From the NCBI GenBank assembly GCA_026389335.1, contig JAPLIB010000085.1, positions 1 through 64,000 of the forward strand: a stretch of DNA of 64,000 nucleotides, read 5' to 3'. This document shows, piece by piece, positions 46,607 to 55,844 of the stretch. This DNA is from Cyanobacteriota bacterium (GTDB taxonomy: Bacteria; Cyanobacteriota; Cyanobacteriia; PCC-6307; Cyanobiaceae). How positions within the stretch are numbered: the first letter of the stretch is position 1; each line of letters begins with the position of its first letter. The translations under genes were made by a program, and so were the position numbers. The notes under the pieces are model-generated. The model did not search any database, had not been told where the DNA came from, and saw only the letters and a program-made list of their open reading frames with translations.

Positions 46607-49234
46607 TCAGTTCAGTCGGGCGGCATCAACGAGGCGCCGCCGCTGCTCTTCCAGGGCCTGGCGCAGCAACGGCTGGCTGTTGAGCTCCGGATCCTCCGCC
46701 AGCAGGCGGCGGGCCACATCCCGGGCCAGCTCAAGCATGTCGCCATCGTCACTGAGGCTGGCCAGCGCCAGGTCGGGCAGGCCCGACTGGCGGGTGCCCA
46801 GCACCTGGCCCGGGCCCCGCAGGCGCAGATCCATCTCAGCGATCTCAAAGCCGTCGTTGCTGCGCACCAGCACCTCCAGCCGCTGCTTGGCAGTGGCATT
46901 GCGGCCGTCGTTGATCAGCAGGCAATGGGAAGCCGCCGCCCCCCGGCCCACCCGACCGCGCAATTGGTGCAGCTGGGCCAGGCCGAAGCGGTCCGCGTGT
47001 TCGATCACCATGACGCTGGCGGCCGGCACGTCCACGCCCACCTCCACCACGGTGGTGGACACCAGCACCTGACAAGTGCCGGCGGCAAAGGCGGCGATTG
47101 CGCGCTGCTTCTCCTCACTGTTGAGCCGCCCGTGCAGCAAGCCCACCTCAAAGTCGGGAAACACTGCCTCGGCCAGATGGCGATGCACCTCCACGGCTGA
47201 GCGCAGATCCACCTTCTCGGATTCCTCCACCAGCGGCAGCACCACATAGGCCCGCTGCCCCAGGGCCACCTGCTCACGAATCAGGCTCCAGGCCTGCTCC
47301 CGCTCGGCGCCGCGCAGCAGCCTGGTGCGGATCGGTGTGCGGCCCGGCGGCAGTTCATCGATCTGGCTGACATCGAGATCCCCATGCACCGCCAGGGCCA
47401 GGGTGCGGGGAATCGGCGTTGCCGTCATGGTGAGCAGATGGGGTTGCAGGCCTTTGGCCAGCAGGCGGTTGCGCTGCCGCACCCCGAAGCGGTGCTGTTC
47501 ATCCACCACCACCAGGCCGAGCCGATCGAACTGCACGGGATCTTCCAGCAAGGCATGGGTGCCCACCAGCAGCTGCAGCTGACCGTTGGCCAGATCCTGC
47601 AACATCTGGCGCCGGCGGCGCAGCGGGGTTGACCCCGAGAGCAGCTCGACACTGACCTGCAGGGGATTGAGCCACTCCACCAGCTTGGCGTAGTGCTGTT
47701 GTGCCAGCACTTCCGTGGGAGCCATCAAGGCGCCCTGACAGCCCGCCTCGATCGAAGCCAGCAGGGAGGCGAGGGCCACCACGGTTTTGCCGCTGCCCAC
47801 ATCGCCCTGCACCAGCCGGGCCATCGGCTGCGGTCGGGCCATGTCGGCACGGATTTCGCCCAGCACCCGCTGCTGGGCTGCGGTGAACTGAAACGGCAGG
47901 CGTTCAAGGAAGCGAGCCACCAGATCCACCTGGCCCGGCAACAGCAGTAACGGCGGCGCCTGGCGGCGGCGCTGGCGCTCGCGGCGCTGGCCCAGGGCCA
48001 GTTGCAGCAGCAGAAACTCGTCAAACACCAGGCGTTGGCGACTCGCCTGCAACTGCTCGCGATCGCGGGGCTGGTGGATCTGCTCCAGGGCGATGGCGCG
48101 GCAGGAGAAGCCCAGCTCCTGCCGCAGCGGGATCGGCAACGGATCCGGCCAGTGGTTCACCAGGGGCAACAGGCTGGCGATCGCCCGCCGCAACCGCTCC
48201 GCCGTCAGGCCTTCGGTGAGCGAATAAACGGGCACCAGGCGACCGATCTGCTCGGAGCGCACCTCGGCGCCCGGCGACTCCAGCACCTCGATCAGTGGAT
48301 CGTTGAACGTGGGCCCATAGGGGGTATCGCGCACCAGACCGCTGACGGCGACCGTGGCGCCAGGGGGGTATTGGCGCTGCTGGGACTTCAGCCAGCCGGG
48401 ACTGGAGAAGCGCTTGCCGGCGAAGAAGCGCGATACCCGCAGGCGACCGGTGACATCGTGGAGTTGCAGCTCCAGGATTGCCAGGTTGGGATTGCGGGGA
48501 CTGGCGAAGGCATGGCTGCTGCGCACGGTGGCCACGATCGTGGCGCTGCGGCCGCTCTCGAGCCCGGCGATGCGCACCAGATGGGCGTAATCGAGGTAGT
48601 CGCGGGGGTAGTGATGCAGCAGATCCCTCACCACCAGCAGCCCCAGGCCTGCCAGCAGGGTGGCGAGCTTGGGGCCGATGCCTGGGATCTCCACCAGCGG
48701 CCTGTCAGCCTCCAGCCGCTGCCCGCCCCTGGCCACCGTTGCCGGGGCGGGGTCTGGGCCCAGCCGCAGCCGTGGCGGCGCCACCGGTAGCACCGGCAGC
48801 TGGCTGCGGCGCAGCTCATGCAGTTTCTGACGCAGCTGGGCCACCAGCTGCCGGCGCCGGCCTGGCCCTTGCTCGGCGTAGCTGCGGAAGCCAGCCAGCA
48901 ACAGCACCAGGGCCTGGTGCTGTTGCCCAGAAAAGCTGGCGCCTGGCTGGCTCAGGCTCTGCACCACGAAGGCGCTGTAGGTGAGCTGCCGTCCCTTGAC
49001 ATCGATGAAGCCGCGATCGGCCTCCAGCTGACAGGCCTGCTGCAAGGTTGCATACCAGCGCTCAAAGTCTGCTGGAGGTGCTGAGGTTGAGCCTGGTCCG
49101 GCCGGCACTGGCTCTGGTACGGCCGCAGTGGCAACCGAGTCAGCGGCAACCGAGTCAGCAGCAACCGAGTCAGCAGCAACCGTGGCCTGGTTCAGGCCTG
49201 GGGCGGGCGGCTGTTGCGAATGTCCTGCAGCCAC
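46607..49234 (-). CDS. recG: ATP-dependent DNA helicase RecG
   Basis: 875 residues, longer than typical (about 700-830) because of an N-terminal extension containing AADSV repeats. The wedge/OB domain (IPGIGPKLATLLAGLGLL, ATIVATVRSSHAFA) lies near 190-320. Helicase motifs: VQGDVGSGKTVVALASL (I), LMAPTEVLAQQHY (Ia), VVDEQHRFGVRQR (II), TMTATPIPRTLAL (III), and LLHGRLNSEEKQ, VVEVGVDVPAASVMV, HQLRGRVGRG (IV-VI). It regresses stalled replication forks. The start overlaps the preceding gene by 43 bases and could be internal. Confidence 0.95.
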   Translation of the reverse strand: MAAGHSQQPPAPGLNQATVAADSVAADSVAADSVATAAVPEPVPAGPGSTSAPPADFERWYATLQQACQLEADRGFIDVKGRQLTYSAFVVQSLSQPGASFSGQQHQALVLLLAGFRSYAEQGPGRRRQLVAQLRQKLHELRRSQLPVLPVAPPRLRLGPDPAPATVARGGQRLEADRPLVEIPGIGPKLATLLAGLGLLVVRDLLHHYPRDYLDYAHLVRIAGLESGRSATIVATVRSSHAFASPRNPNLAILELQLHDVTGRLRVSRFFAGKRFSSPGWLKSQQRQYPPGATVAVSGLVRDTPYGPTFNDPLIEVLESPGAEVRSEQIGRLVPVYSLTEGLTAERLRRAIASLLPLVNHWPDPLPIPLRQELGFSCRAIALEQIHQPRDREQLQASRQRLVFDEFLLLQLALGQRRERQRRRQAPPLLLLPGQVDLVARFLERLPFQFTAAQQRVLGEIRADMARPQPMARLVQGDVGSGKTVVALASLLASIEAGCQGALMAPTEVLAQQHYAKLVEWLNPLQVSVELLSGSTPLRRRRQMLQDLANGQLQLLVGTHALLEDPVQFDRLGLVVVDEQHRFGVRQRNRLLAKGLQPHLLTMTATPIPRTLALAVHGDLDVSQIDELPPGRTPIRTRLLRGAEREQAWSLIREQVALGQRAYVVLPLVEESEKVDLRSAVEVHRHLAEAVFPDFEVGLLHGRLNSEEKQRAIAAFAAGTCQVLVSTTVVEVGVDVPAASVMVIEHADRFGLAQLHQLRGRVGRGAAASHCLLINDGRNATAKQRLEVLVRSNDGFEIAEMDLRLRGPGQVLGTRQSGLPDLALASLSDDGDMLELARDVARRLLAEDPELNSQPLLRQALEEQRRRLVDAARLN
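49131..49175. repeat. Three 15-bp repeats encoding AADSV in the RecG N-terminus
   Basis: Three 15-base units, the last two identical, encode Ala-Ala-Asp-Ser-Val in frame on the minus strand. They lie before the conserved RecG domain. Confidence 0.85.
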
Positions 49235-50784
49235 AGTCGTTCCGCCTCGTGGGCCTGGAGCCGCCGTTGCAGGCGACGGAATTGATGGGCCATTCTGCGC
49301 AACTCCTGGCGTTGCTGCAGCAGACGGCGCCGACAGGTGCGCAGCCGCGGTTCATCCATCTCCAGATCCACCGGCCGCAACAGGATGGCCAGGGCATGGA
49401 CCTCGGCCATTCCTGGTCTCAGGCTGAAGGGCAGTTGCAGATGGAGCACGTTCGAGGGGGAGGCCATGGTGTCCACCTGACCCTCGAGTACCGCATCCAG
49501 GAGGCTGACCGGCAGCAGGCCCCGGCTGATGCCCACCCGCAGTAGTTCGACGTTCAAAGCATGGGAGAGGTTGCGCAGGCGCCGCAACAGGGCCTGCTCG
49601 ATGCCATCGAGCCAACGCAGCAGGGTGGTCGGATCCCGGGGCAACTGGCCGTCGCGCCAGGGGGAATCGGCGGCCTGGTCGGGGGGGGGCACTGCCTGGC
49701 GGCCCCGATCCCTGGAGTCATCCATGGCTTCGCGCACGATCTTCAGGATCTCTGCGGCATCCGGTCCCTGGGCCTGGCGTTGTTGCAGGCTGTACGCCGC
49801 CAGCTCCATGACCTCCGGATCCATGAGCTCCGGAGCAGTGGCCTCGAGATCGGTGCTGTCGAGATCGGTGGCATCGAGATCGGTGGCACCGAGATTGGTT
49901 GCATCGAGATCCGTGGCACCGGAATCCGTGGTGTCTAGATCAAGAGAGTCCAGAGCCATGGCATCGGCATCAATGGCATCAGAACCAGTGGCGTCCAGAT
50001 CAGTGGTGTCCAGATCTGCGGCATCGAGATCAGCAGCGTCGGGATCGCAGGCTTCAGGGTCCAGAGCCGACGGCCCCGGGGGGAGGCCAGCAGCGCAGAC
50101 CTCTTCGTCGTCAGCGCCGGAATCGCGACGGGTTCCGGCTTCGTGGCTGCCGGCAGCCGCCTCGCCGTGAGGCCGCTGCTCCTGGAACTCAGCTGGTTTG
50201 GGCGAGTCCTGTCTGGCCCGTTCAGGTGCCGGCGGGGCCATGGCCCGCCAGCGACCGACAGGGCCGCTGAGCGGCAGCGAAAAATCCAGCCGAATCGAAC
50301 CGGCGGGCAAGGGGCTGTCGGCGGCACTCAAATCCGGATCTTCAGACATATCGACCGCAGGCCGATGCTGGGCACCCGGTGCATCCTCGTCGTCGTCCGG
50401 GTCAAGGGCTGCAGCACCGGAGCTCAACTGCTCCAACAGCTCGCGTTGCTGGCGGCGCTGGCGATGCTGAGCTTCGCGATCGATCTGATCCGCCAGAGCC
50501 GTCAGTTGCTCAACGGTGAGCAAGCTCGAACATCGCTGCACCAGCGCCAGAATCCGACCATGGAGCGCCTGGCGCTCCTGGTCGGGTAAGGCCGCATAGC
50601 GCTGAGGATGCACCTGGGTGGCCAGATGAAAGCAGGCCTGTTCCACCCGCGCCGGCAACACCTGTCGGAGCACCTGCAGGTACAGGGCCAGATGGCGGTA
50701 GAGCGTGGGATTGGAGGCCGCCAGCGCCGCGGCCATAGCCTCGATCGGATCGGGAGAAGCGCCGCGGTCCGAGGGAGAGGTCAC
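49192..50784 (-). CDS. Conserved cyanobacterial hypothetical protein with an acidic pentapeptide repeat insert
   Basis: 530 residues, function unknown. Residues 1-125 are helical (SNPTLYRHLALYLQVLRQVL, ERQALHGRILALVQRCSSLL). Residues 125-245 are low complexity. About 245-316 carry roughly 14 five-residue repeats of the ADLDA/TDLDA type. Residues 330-530 form a second ordered helical region (LRWLDGIEQALLRRLRNLSH, LLPVSLLDAVLEGQVDTMAS, and an Arg/Gln-rich coiled coil). No signal or membrane helix. It lies between tsf (23 bases) and recG (overlapping) on the same strand. The conserved ends with a variable middle suggest a scaffold-type protein. Confidence 0.8.
   Translation of the reverse strand: MTSPSDRGASPDPIEAMAAALAASNPTLYRHLALYLQVLRQVLPARVEQACFHLATQVHPQRYAALPDQERQALHGRILALVQRCSSLLTVEQLTALADQIDREAQHRQRRQQRELLEQLSSGAAALDPDDDEDAPGAQHRPAVDMSEDPDLSAADSPLPAGSIRLDFSLPLSGPVGRWRAMAPPAPERARQDSPKPAEFQEQRPHGEAAAGSHEAGTRRDSGADDEEVCAAGLPPGPSALDPEACDPDAADLDAADLDTTDLDATGSDAIDADAMALDSLDLDTTDSGATDLDATNLGATDLDATDLDSTDLEATAPELMDPEVMELAAYSLQQRQAQGPDAAEILKIVREAMDDSRDRGRQAVPPPDQAADSPWRDGQLPRDPTTLLRWLDGIEQALLRRLRNLSHALNVELLRVGISRGLLPVSLLDAVLEGQVDTMASPSNVLHLQLPFSLRPGMAEVHALAILLRPVDLEMDEPRLRTCRRRLLQQRQELRRMAHQFRRLQRRLQAHEAERLWLQDIRNSRPPQA
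49838..50052. repeat. 15-bp coding minisatellite
   Basis: About 14 imperfect 15-base units (near ATCGGTGGCATCGAG on the plus strand) encode, on the minus strand, acidic pentapeptides of the A/T-D-L-D-x type inside the 530-residue protein. The frame is kept throughout. Confidence 0.85.
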
Positions 50785-50807
50785 CGGATGGGAAGCAGAA
50801 CCGGTGC

Positions 50808-51467
50808 TCAGGCTGGTTGGGTCATCGCTGCCACTTCAGCCGCGAAATCAGACTTCTGCACTTCAATCCCCTCACCGAGGGTGTAACGGGTGAAGCGCCG
50901 GACCTGGATGTTTTCACCGGTCTTACCGGCAGCCTGCTTGACCATCTCGCCCACCGTGATGGTGTTATCGCGGATGAAGGCCTGCTCCAACAGGGCCAAT
51001 TCCTTAAGCCGTTTGCCGATGCGCCCCTCAACAATCTTCACTTTCATCGCCTCGGGTTTGCCGGCGAGGTCGTCGCGGCCCATCTCGATCGCCTTTTCCC
51101 GATCGGCTACCTCCGCAGGAATTTCGTCAGTGCTGACATATTCGACATTGGGGCAGGCAGCAATCTGCATGGCCACGTTGCGAATCAGTTCCTGAAACAG
51201 TTCACCGCGGGCGACGAAGTCGGTTTCGCAGTTCACTTCCACCAACACGCCCACCCGGGCACCGGTGTGGATGTAACTGGTGACGGCACCTTCGGCAGCC
51301 GTGCGTCCCGATTTCTTCTCGGCGGTGGCGATGCCCTTCTGGCGCAGCCATTCGGAGGCTTTGGTCATGTCGCCAGCGGCCTCGGTGAGGGCCTTTTTGC
51401 AATCCATCATGCCGGCGCCGGTTTTGTCGCGCAGATCTTTGACGAGCTTGGCGGTGATCTCAGCCAT
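50808..51467 (-). CDS. tsf: Translation elongation factor Ts
   Basis: 219 residues. [20 protein letters not shown] is the EF-Tu-binding N-terminal module and [16 protein letters not shown] the TDFV motif that displaces Mg from EF-Tu-[22 protein letters not shown] and the C-terminal [19 protein letters not shown] complete it. It catalyses nucleotide exchange on EF-Tu. It follows rpsB on the same strand after a 301-base gap. Confidence 0.98.
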   Translation of the reverse strand: MAEITAKLVKDLRDKTGAGMMDCKKALTEAAGDMTKASEWLRQKGIATAEKKSGRTAAEGAVTSYIHTGARVGVLVEVNCETDFVARGELFQELIRNVAMQIAACPNVEYVSTDEIPAEVADREKAIEMGRDDLAGKPEAMKVKIVEGRIGKRLKELALLEQAFIRDNTITVGEMVKQAAGKTGENIQVRRFTRYTLGEGIEVQKSDFAAEVAAMTQPA

Positions 51468-51768
51468 GGGTCGAAAAAAGGAAGAACGGGGATATCCGGT
51501 GGGTGGATGGGGATCGGGAGGAACTCAGCGATCCATCAGTGATGACCAGTCTGCCGCGATCGTCTGGACTAGGCCTGGGGTGCGGTCAGGGTGCTGGGTC
51601 AGGAGTGATGCCGCTGCGATGGCCGGCAACGGTGTGGACGGCCATCGCAAGATCAGCATTTATGAGGGGGAACCGCGATCAGCAGATCGGGGGAGTCCGG
51701 CACACCTGGCGGGAGCCGGACCTTGGAATGGCGCAGCCGCTCCAAGGCCCTGCTGCCCCCTGGTCGAC
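51468..51768. other. rpsB-tsf intergenic region
   Basis: 301 bases with no supported gene. It contains the stem-loop at 51616-51648 and the tsf ribosome-binding region (AAGGAAGAA near 51476-51486 when read on the minus strand). Confidence 0.5.
51616..51648 (-). promoter_or_regulatory. Perfect 10-bp stem-loop between rpsB and tsf
   Basis: GCGATGGCCG (51616-51625) and CGGCCATCGC (51639-51648) are perfect complements across a 13-base loop. It lies midway between rpsB and tsf and could attenuate, process or stabilise the transcript. No T-run follows in either direction. Confidence 0.5.
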
Positions 51769-52482
51769 TCAGCCTTCGTCGTCACTGCCGCGATCCTGGG
51801 CGCCATGACGGCCCTCATTGATCGCATCGGCGAGGCGTCCAAGCACCAGCTGCACGGAGCGCACGGCGTCGTCGTTGCAGGGGATGGGCACATCGCAGAG
51901 ATCGGGATCGCAGTTGGTGTCGAGCATGGACACCAATGGGATATCGAGTTTGCGGGCCTCCAGCACGGCGTTGGTTTCACGGCGTTGATCCACCAGGATC
52001 ACCACATCAGGCAGGCGACGCATGTTCTTCAGACCGCCGAGGTACTTCTGCAACCGGTCGAGTTCGCGGCGCAGCACAGCTGCTTCTTTTTTGGGCCGCA
52101 TGGCAATGGCGCCGGAAGACTCCATGCGCTCCAGATCCTTGAGGCGATCAATGCGGGCCCGCATCGTCGTCCAGTTGGTGAGCATGCCGCCCAGCCAACG
52201 CTGGTTCACATAGGAAGCACCGCAGCGGGTGGCCTCGATCGCAATTACTTCAGAAGCTTGCTTCTTGGTGCCAACAAACAGGAAGCGCTTGCCACTGCGG
52301 GCGGCACTGCGGGTCCATTTATAGGCATTGTTCATGCAGACGGCCGTCTGCACAAGATCGATGATGTGAACCCCATTGCGTGCGCAATAGATGTAGCGCG
52401 ACATCTTGGGATTCCAGCGCCGGGTCTGGTGCCCAAAGTGGGCGCCAGCTTCCATCATCTCGGCGAGCGTGACAACAGCCAT
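51769..52482 (-). CDS. rpsB: 30S ribosomal protein S2
   Basis: 237 residues from ATG at 52482 ([20 protein letters not shown]). [48 protein letters not shown] and the signature [19 protein letters not shown] are all present. The C-terminus ends in an acidic tail. It binds the 30S platform with S1. The usual rpsB-tsf order is kept. Confidence 0.98.
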   Translation of the reverse strand: MAVVTLAEMMEAGAHFGHQTRRWNPKMSRYIYCARNGVHIIDLVQTAVCMNNAYKWTRSAARSGKRFLFVGTKKQASEVIAIEATRCGASYVNQRWLGGMLTNWTTMRARIDRLKDLERMESSGAIAMRPKKEAAVLRRELDRLQKYLGGLKNMRRLPDVVILVDQRRETNAVLEARKLDIPLVSMLDTNCDPDLCDVPIPCNDDAVRSVQLVLGRLADAINEGRHGAQDRGSDDEG

Positions 52483-52633
52483 GGTGGTGTGGGTTTCGGG
52501 TTTGCCTCCACCTGCCAGGGACCCGTTGGTCTGCGCTCGGGCCAAAAGGCTCAGGAACAGGGTTGAATCGGTGAAAAACCGAAACGGGTCACCCGAAACA
52601 CGCAGGTGTGCGGTGTGTAGGGGACTCCTTAAC

Positions 52634-53587
52634 TTACCAAACAGGGGGCTGGACCCTGTCCGCAGCAGCCGCGCGGGCCTCGGCATAGAGGGCGCGAACA
52701 CCCAGCCGGTTCAGGGGCAAGCGCAGCAGCTCCATCGCCAGGGCCGACTGCCCGCTGCGGATCAGCCAGGCCAGCACCGGGCGCAGGCTGCGTTCGTTCA
52801 GCAGGCCGCCCAGGGTGAGCAGCTCCCACAGCAGCCGATGCAGCCAGGTGTATTGGATGATGAAGCGCACCCGCCGGGTCGGGTGCTTGCGGTAAAAAAC
52901 CAACCCCATCTTGGCCCGCTCCCGTTCCACCCGGATCAGATCGGGGATCTGCTCCAGCCTGAGGGCCGGATGCCAGTGGTAGCCCACCGCTTCCGGGCAG
53001 CGCACCAGCTTCACATCCATCTGCCTGAGGCGTTCGCCCAGCTCCAGATCTTCCCAGCCATAAAGGCGGAATCTGGTGTCGAACAGGCCCGCTCGCTCCA
53101 GCAGCTGCCGATCGATCGCCACATTGCCGGTAGCGAAATAGGCCCAGGACAGATCGGTGGGCTTATGGGGCTCGCCGGTGGGATTGTCGAAATCGGCGGT
53201 GTTGATCACGGCGCCGTAGGTGAAGCAGAGCCGGTTGCCCCGCTGCTGCCAATAGCGCTCCAGTGCCCGGGCATGGCAGAGCAGGAAGCTGGGGGTGACC
53301 ACCAGATCACTGTCGATGAACACGATCACATCCCCGTGAGCGTGTTCTACCCCACGATTGCGGCCCGCTGCCGGACCGCCATGGTCCTGGCGGATCAGCC
53401 GCACATGGGGGAAAGCGGTGGCATGGGCGTCAAGCCAGTGCACCGTGTCATCGGTGGAGCCGTCGTCCACCAGCACCACCTCGTAGCGCTCGATCGGGGC
53501 CTCCAGCTGCTGAAGCTCCAGAGCCTGCAGGCATTGGCGCAGGATCGGCAGCCGGTTGTAGGTGGGGATGACGACGCTGAGAAACAT
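52634..53587 (-). CDS. Glycosyltransferase family 2
   Basis: 317 residues from ATG at 53587. The GT-A fold shows [52 protein letters not shown] with the DxD-like DSDLVV, and the acceptor-side [14 protein letters not shown]. The C-terminus is basic and helical without clear membrane spans. It probably adds a sugar during surface polysaccharide or O-antigen synthesis. Donor and acceptor are unknown. A terminator separates it from the small basic gene upstream. Confidence 0.9.
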   Translation of the reverse strand: MFLSVVIPTYNRLPILRQCLQALELQQLEAPIERYEVVLVDDGSTDDTVHWLDAHATAFPHVRLIRQDHGGPAAGRNRGVEHAHGDVIVFIDSDLVVTPSFLLCHARALERYWQQRGNRLCFTYGAVINTADFDNPTGEPHKPTDLSWAYFATGNVAIDRQLLERAGLFDTRFRLYGWEDLELGERLRQMDVKLVRCPEAVGYHWHPALRLEQIPDLIRVERERAKMGLVFYRKHPTRRVRFIIQYTWLHRLLWELLTLGGLLNERSLRPVLAWLIRSGQSALAMELLRLPLNRLGVRALYAEARAAAADRVQPPVW

Positions 53588-53613
53588 GGACGCTGCCGAT
53601 ACGTTTGAACGAC

Positions 53614-53638
53614 AAAAAAGGGGACCCACTGGATCCCC
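53614..53638 (-). terminator. Rho-independent terminator after the small basic protein gene
   Basis: On the minus strand GGGGATCC and GGGTCCCC form an 8-base stem (one G-U pair) with a short loop, followed by six T residues. It lies 42 bases beyond the stop at 53680 and before the glycosyltransferase start. Confidence 0.85.
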
Positions 53639-53679
53639 CTGATGGGCCTGAGCAAGGGTTCAGGCCTGGTAAGCAAGGC

Positions 53680-53835
53680 TCAGTCGGCGGCGCCGCCGTT
53701 GTTGGCCGTGCCGGTGACGCCGTTGCCAGCACCTTCACCGCGACCGTCGTTGCGGAGCTTGCGCTTCTTGAACTTGCGGGCGTAGGCGCGATTGCGCTCT
53801 TGCTTTTCCTTCTTGAGATTCCTGCGCTTGGACAT
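53680..53835 (-). CDS. Small highly basic conserved protein (51 residues)
   Basis: ATG at 53835 to TGA at 53680. The first 30 residues are strongly basic (MSKRRNLKKEKQERNRAYAR, then KFKKRKLRN), and the last 20 are Gly/Asn/Ala-rich and flexible (GNGVTGTANNGGAAD). The size and charge resemble small RNA-binding or ribosome-associated proteins, and I believe similar open frames exist across picocyanobacteria, but no function is known to me. It has its own terminator. It follows devA by 36 bases. Confidence 0.75.
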   Translation of the reverse strand: MSKRRNLKKEKQERNRAYARKFKKRKLRNDGRGEGAGNGVTGTANNGGAAD

Positions 53836-53871
53836 GCGGTGAGGCGTTCCGGGGAAGATCGATGTCTCACC

Positions 53872-54657
53872 TTAACCCTCGGCAGACTCCCTACCGGTGT
53901 CGGCAAGCCGATGGGCGCCCCAGAGGCGCTCGCCATCGCCGCCATCGATCAACTGGCCATCCTCCATGCGCACCACCCGATCAGCGATATCGAGGATGCG
54001 GGGGTCGTGGGTCACCATCAGCACGGCGCAATCCTGGTTGCGGGCCAACCCCTTGAGCAGATCCACCACCTCACGGCCGGTGCGGCTGTCCAGGGCGGCG
54101 GTGGGTTCATCGGCCAGCAGCAGCCGGGGCTGGGCCGCCAGGGCGCGGGCGATCGCCACCCGCTGCTTCTGGCCGCCGGAGAGGTCGTGGGGCAGCTTGC
54201 CGAGATGGTCCTCCAGGCCCACCGCCCGCAACCATTCGCGCGCCAGATCGCGGCGGGCCCGATAGCCCAGATCCGGCAGCAGGTCCGCACCCATCTGCAC
54301 GTTCTGTTCGGCACTCAGGCAACGCAGCAGATTGTGACCCTGGAAAATCATGCCGATCGAGCGGCGCAACTGCTGGCGCTGGCCGCGTGTGGAGCCCTTG
54401 AGTTCGAGGCCGAACACCCGCACCGAGCCCTCCATCACCTGGCGCAGGGCCCCCACCAAGGTGAGCAGGGTGGTTTTGCCACAACCGGAGGGGCCGGTGA
54501 GCAACACCACTTCACCGGGGTTGATCGTGAGATCAACGCCCTGAATCACCTGGCGCCGGTTGGAGCCGCTGCCATACCAGTGGTTGAGCCCGCGCAGCTG
54601 CACAGAGGGCTCCGGGGCTACGGGGCGAGGAGTGGTGGCGAGCAGGCTGGAGAGCAT
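53872..54657 (-). CDS. devA: DevA-family ABC transporter ATPase
   Basis: 261 residues from ATG at 54657 (MLSSLLATTPRPV), four bases after the devC stop. Walker A LTGPSGCGKTTLLTL at about 63-70, Q-loop MIFQGHNLL, signature HDLSGGQKQRVAIARAL, Walker B LLLADEPTAALD and the H-loop MVTHDPRIL are all present. MacB/LolD-like ATPase. With DevB and DevC it forms a DevBCA exporter, which in heterocyst formers exports glycolipids through a TolC-type channel. Here, in a unicellular background, the cargo is unknown. Confidence 0.92.
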   Translation of the reverse strand: MLSSLLATTPRPVAPEPSVQLRGLNHWYGSGSNRRQVIQGVDLTINPGEVVLLTGPSGCGKTTLLTLVGALRQVMEGSVRVFGLELKGSTRGQRQQLRRSIGMIFQGHNLLRCLSAEQNVQMGADLLPDLGYRARRDLAREWLRAVGLEDHLGKLPHDLSGGQKQRVAIARALAAQPRLLLADEPTAALDSRTGREVVDLLKGLARNQDCAVLMVTHDPRILDIADRVVRMEDGQLIDGGDGERLWGAHRLADTGRESAEG

Positions 54658-54661
54658 GGCG

Positions 54662-55831
54662 TTAAAAGATCTCGGCTGGATCGGCATCGGCCAGCTTGCG
54701 CATGGCCATGGCCGCCGATCCCATGCACATCGCCAGGATCAACACGAACACCAGCAACGAACGCTCGTTATTCATATACACAGGCAATTTGGTTCCATGG
54801 CGCACCAAGGCGTACAGACCCTGGCCGGCAACCCAGGCCGGTAGATACCCGAGCACGGCCAGCAGCAGCCCCTCACGGGCGACGACACCGAGCAGGTTGA
54901 TCAGGCGGTAGCCCATGGCCATCAAGGTGGCGTACTCGGGCAGGTGGTCGCTCACGTCGGAGTAGAGGATCTGGTAGACGATCACGCAGCCGACGATGAA
55001 GCCCATCGCCGCTCCCAGGGTGAAAATGAAGCCGATGGCCGTGCTGCTGCGCCAGTAGTTCTTCTCGAACTCTTCAAAGCCCTGCTTGGTGTAGACGCTC
55101 ACGTCGTCCGGCAGCATCCGCCGCAGGCGCTCGGCCACCTGCAGCGGGTCGGAGCCGTTCCGCAGCCGGATCAGGCCCAGCTCGATACTGCCGGGGGGCG
55201 TGTTGGGCATCAGCCGCAGGAAGGTTTCACGGCTGGTGAGCATGTTGCCGTCGGCGCCGAAGGAGGGGCCCAGGGCCACCAGCCCCGCCACCCGCACCCG
55301 CTTGCCAGCCACCTCCGTTTCCACCGTGCGGCCCTGGCGGAACCAGCTGGCAATTGGCCCGAATTCCGGGCGGGAACGCTCATCAAACAGCACGCGCCCC
55401 TGCTGATTGAGCACGTGCGCCTTGGCCGCCAGGCTGGGATCGCTGAACAGCGGATCACCCGGTTCAAAGCCAATCGTCAGGATCGAACGGGTGCGGCGGG
55501 TCTCGGGATTGCGCCAGAGCATCAGGTTCCAGTGCACCGGTGTGGTGCCCCGCACCGCCGGATCGGCCAGCACCTGCACCAGGCGGCGGCGCGGGAAGCC
55601 GGCCATGCCGATTGAGCTCATCGTGCGCGGACTCATCAACACCAGGTCGGCGTCGAACAGCTTGTGCACCGTGACGCTGGCGTCGAAGAGGCCGTCCCGG
55701 AAGCCCAGCTGCATGAACATCAGAATGCCGGCGAAGGCAATGCCCGCCAGCGCCACCGCCAGCCGGGCCGGTTGGCGGGTGAGCAGCAACCAGGCCAGGG
55801 GGATGCGGCGTCGCTGCCAGAAGCCGCTCAT
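54662..55831 (-). CDS. devC: DevC-family ABC transporter permease
   Basis: 389 residues. FtsX/MacB-like topology: an N-terminal helix (LAVALAGIAFAGILMFMQLG), a periplasmic domain (about 45-255) with RTMSSIGMAGFPRRRL and QGRVLFDERSRPEFGP, and three C-terminal helices (about 270-375) with IVYQILYSDVSDHLPEYATLMAMG. This is the DevC type of mechanotransmission permease that works with a HlyD-family DevB. It lies 13 bases after devB. Confidence 0.92.
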   Translation of the reverse strand: MSGFWQRRRIPLAWLLLTRQPARLAVALAGIAFAGILMFMQLGFRDGLFDASVTVHKLFDADLVLMSPRTMSSIGMAGFPRRRLVQVLADPAVRGTTPVHWNLMLWRNPETRRTRSILTIGFEPGDPLFSDPSLAAKAHVLNQQGRVLFDERSRPEFGPIASWFRQGRTVETEVAGKRVRVAGLVALGPSFGADGNMLTSRETFLRLMPNTPPGSIELGLIRLRNGSDPLQVAERLRRMLPDDVSVYTKQGFEEFEKNYWRSSTAIGFIFTLGAAMGFIVGCVIVYQILYSDVSDHLPEYATLMAMGYRLINLLGVVAREGLLLAVLGYLPAWVAGQGLYALVRHGTKLPVYMNNERSLLVFVLILAMCMGSAAMAMRKLADADPAEIF

Positions 55832-55844
55832 CGGATCGAAACGC

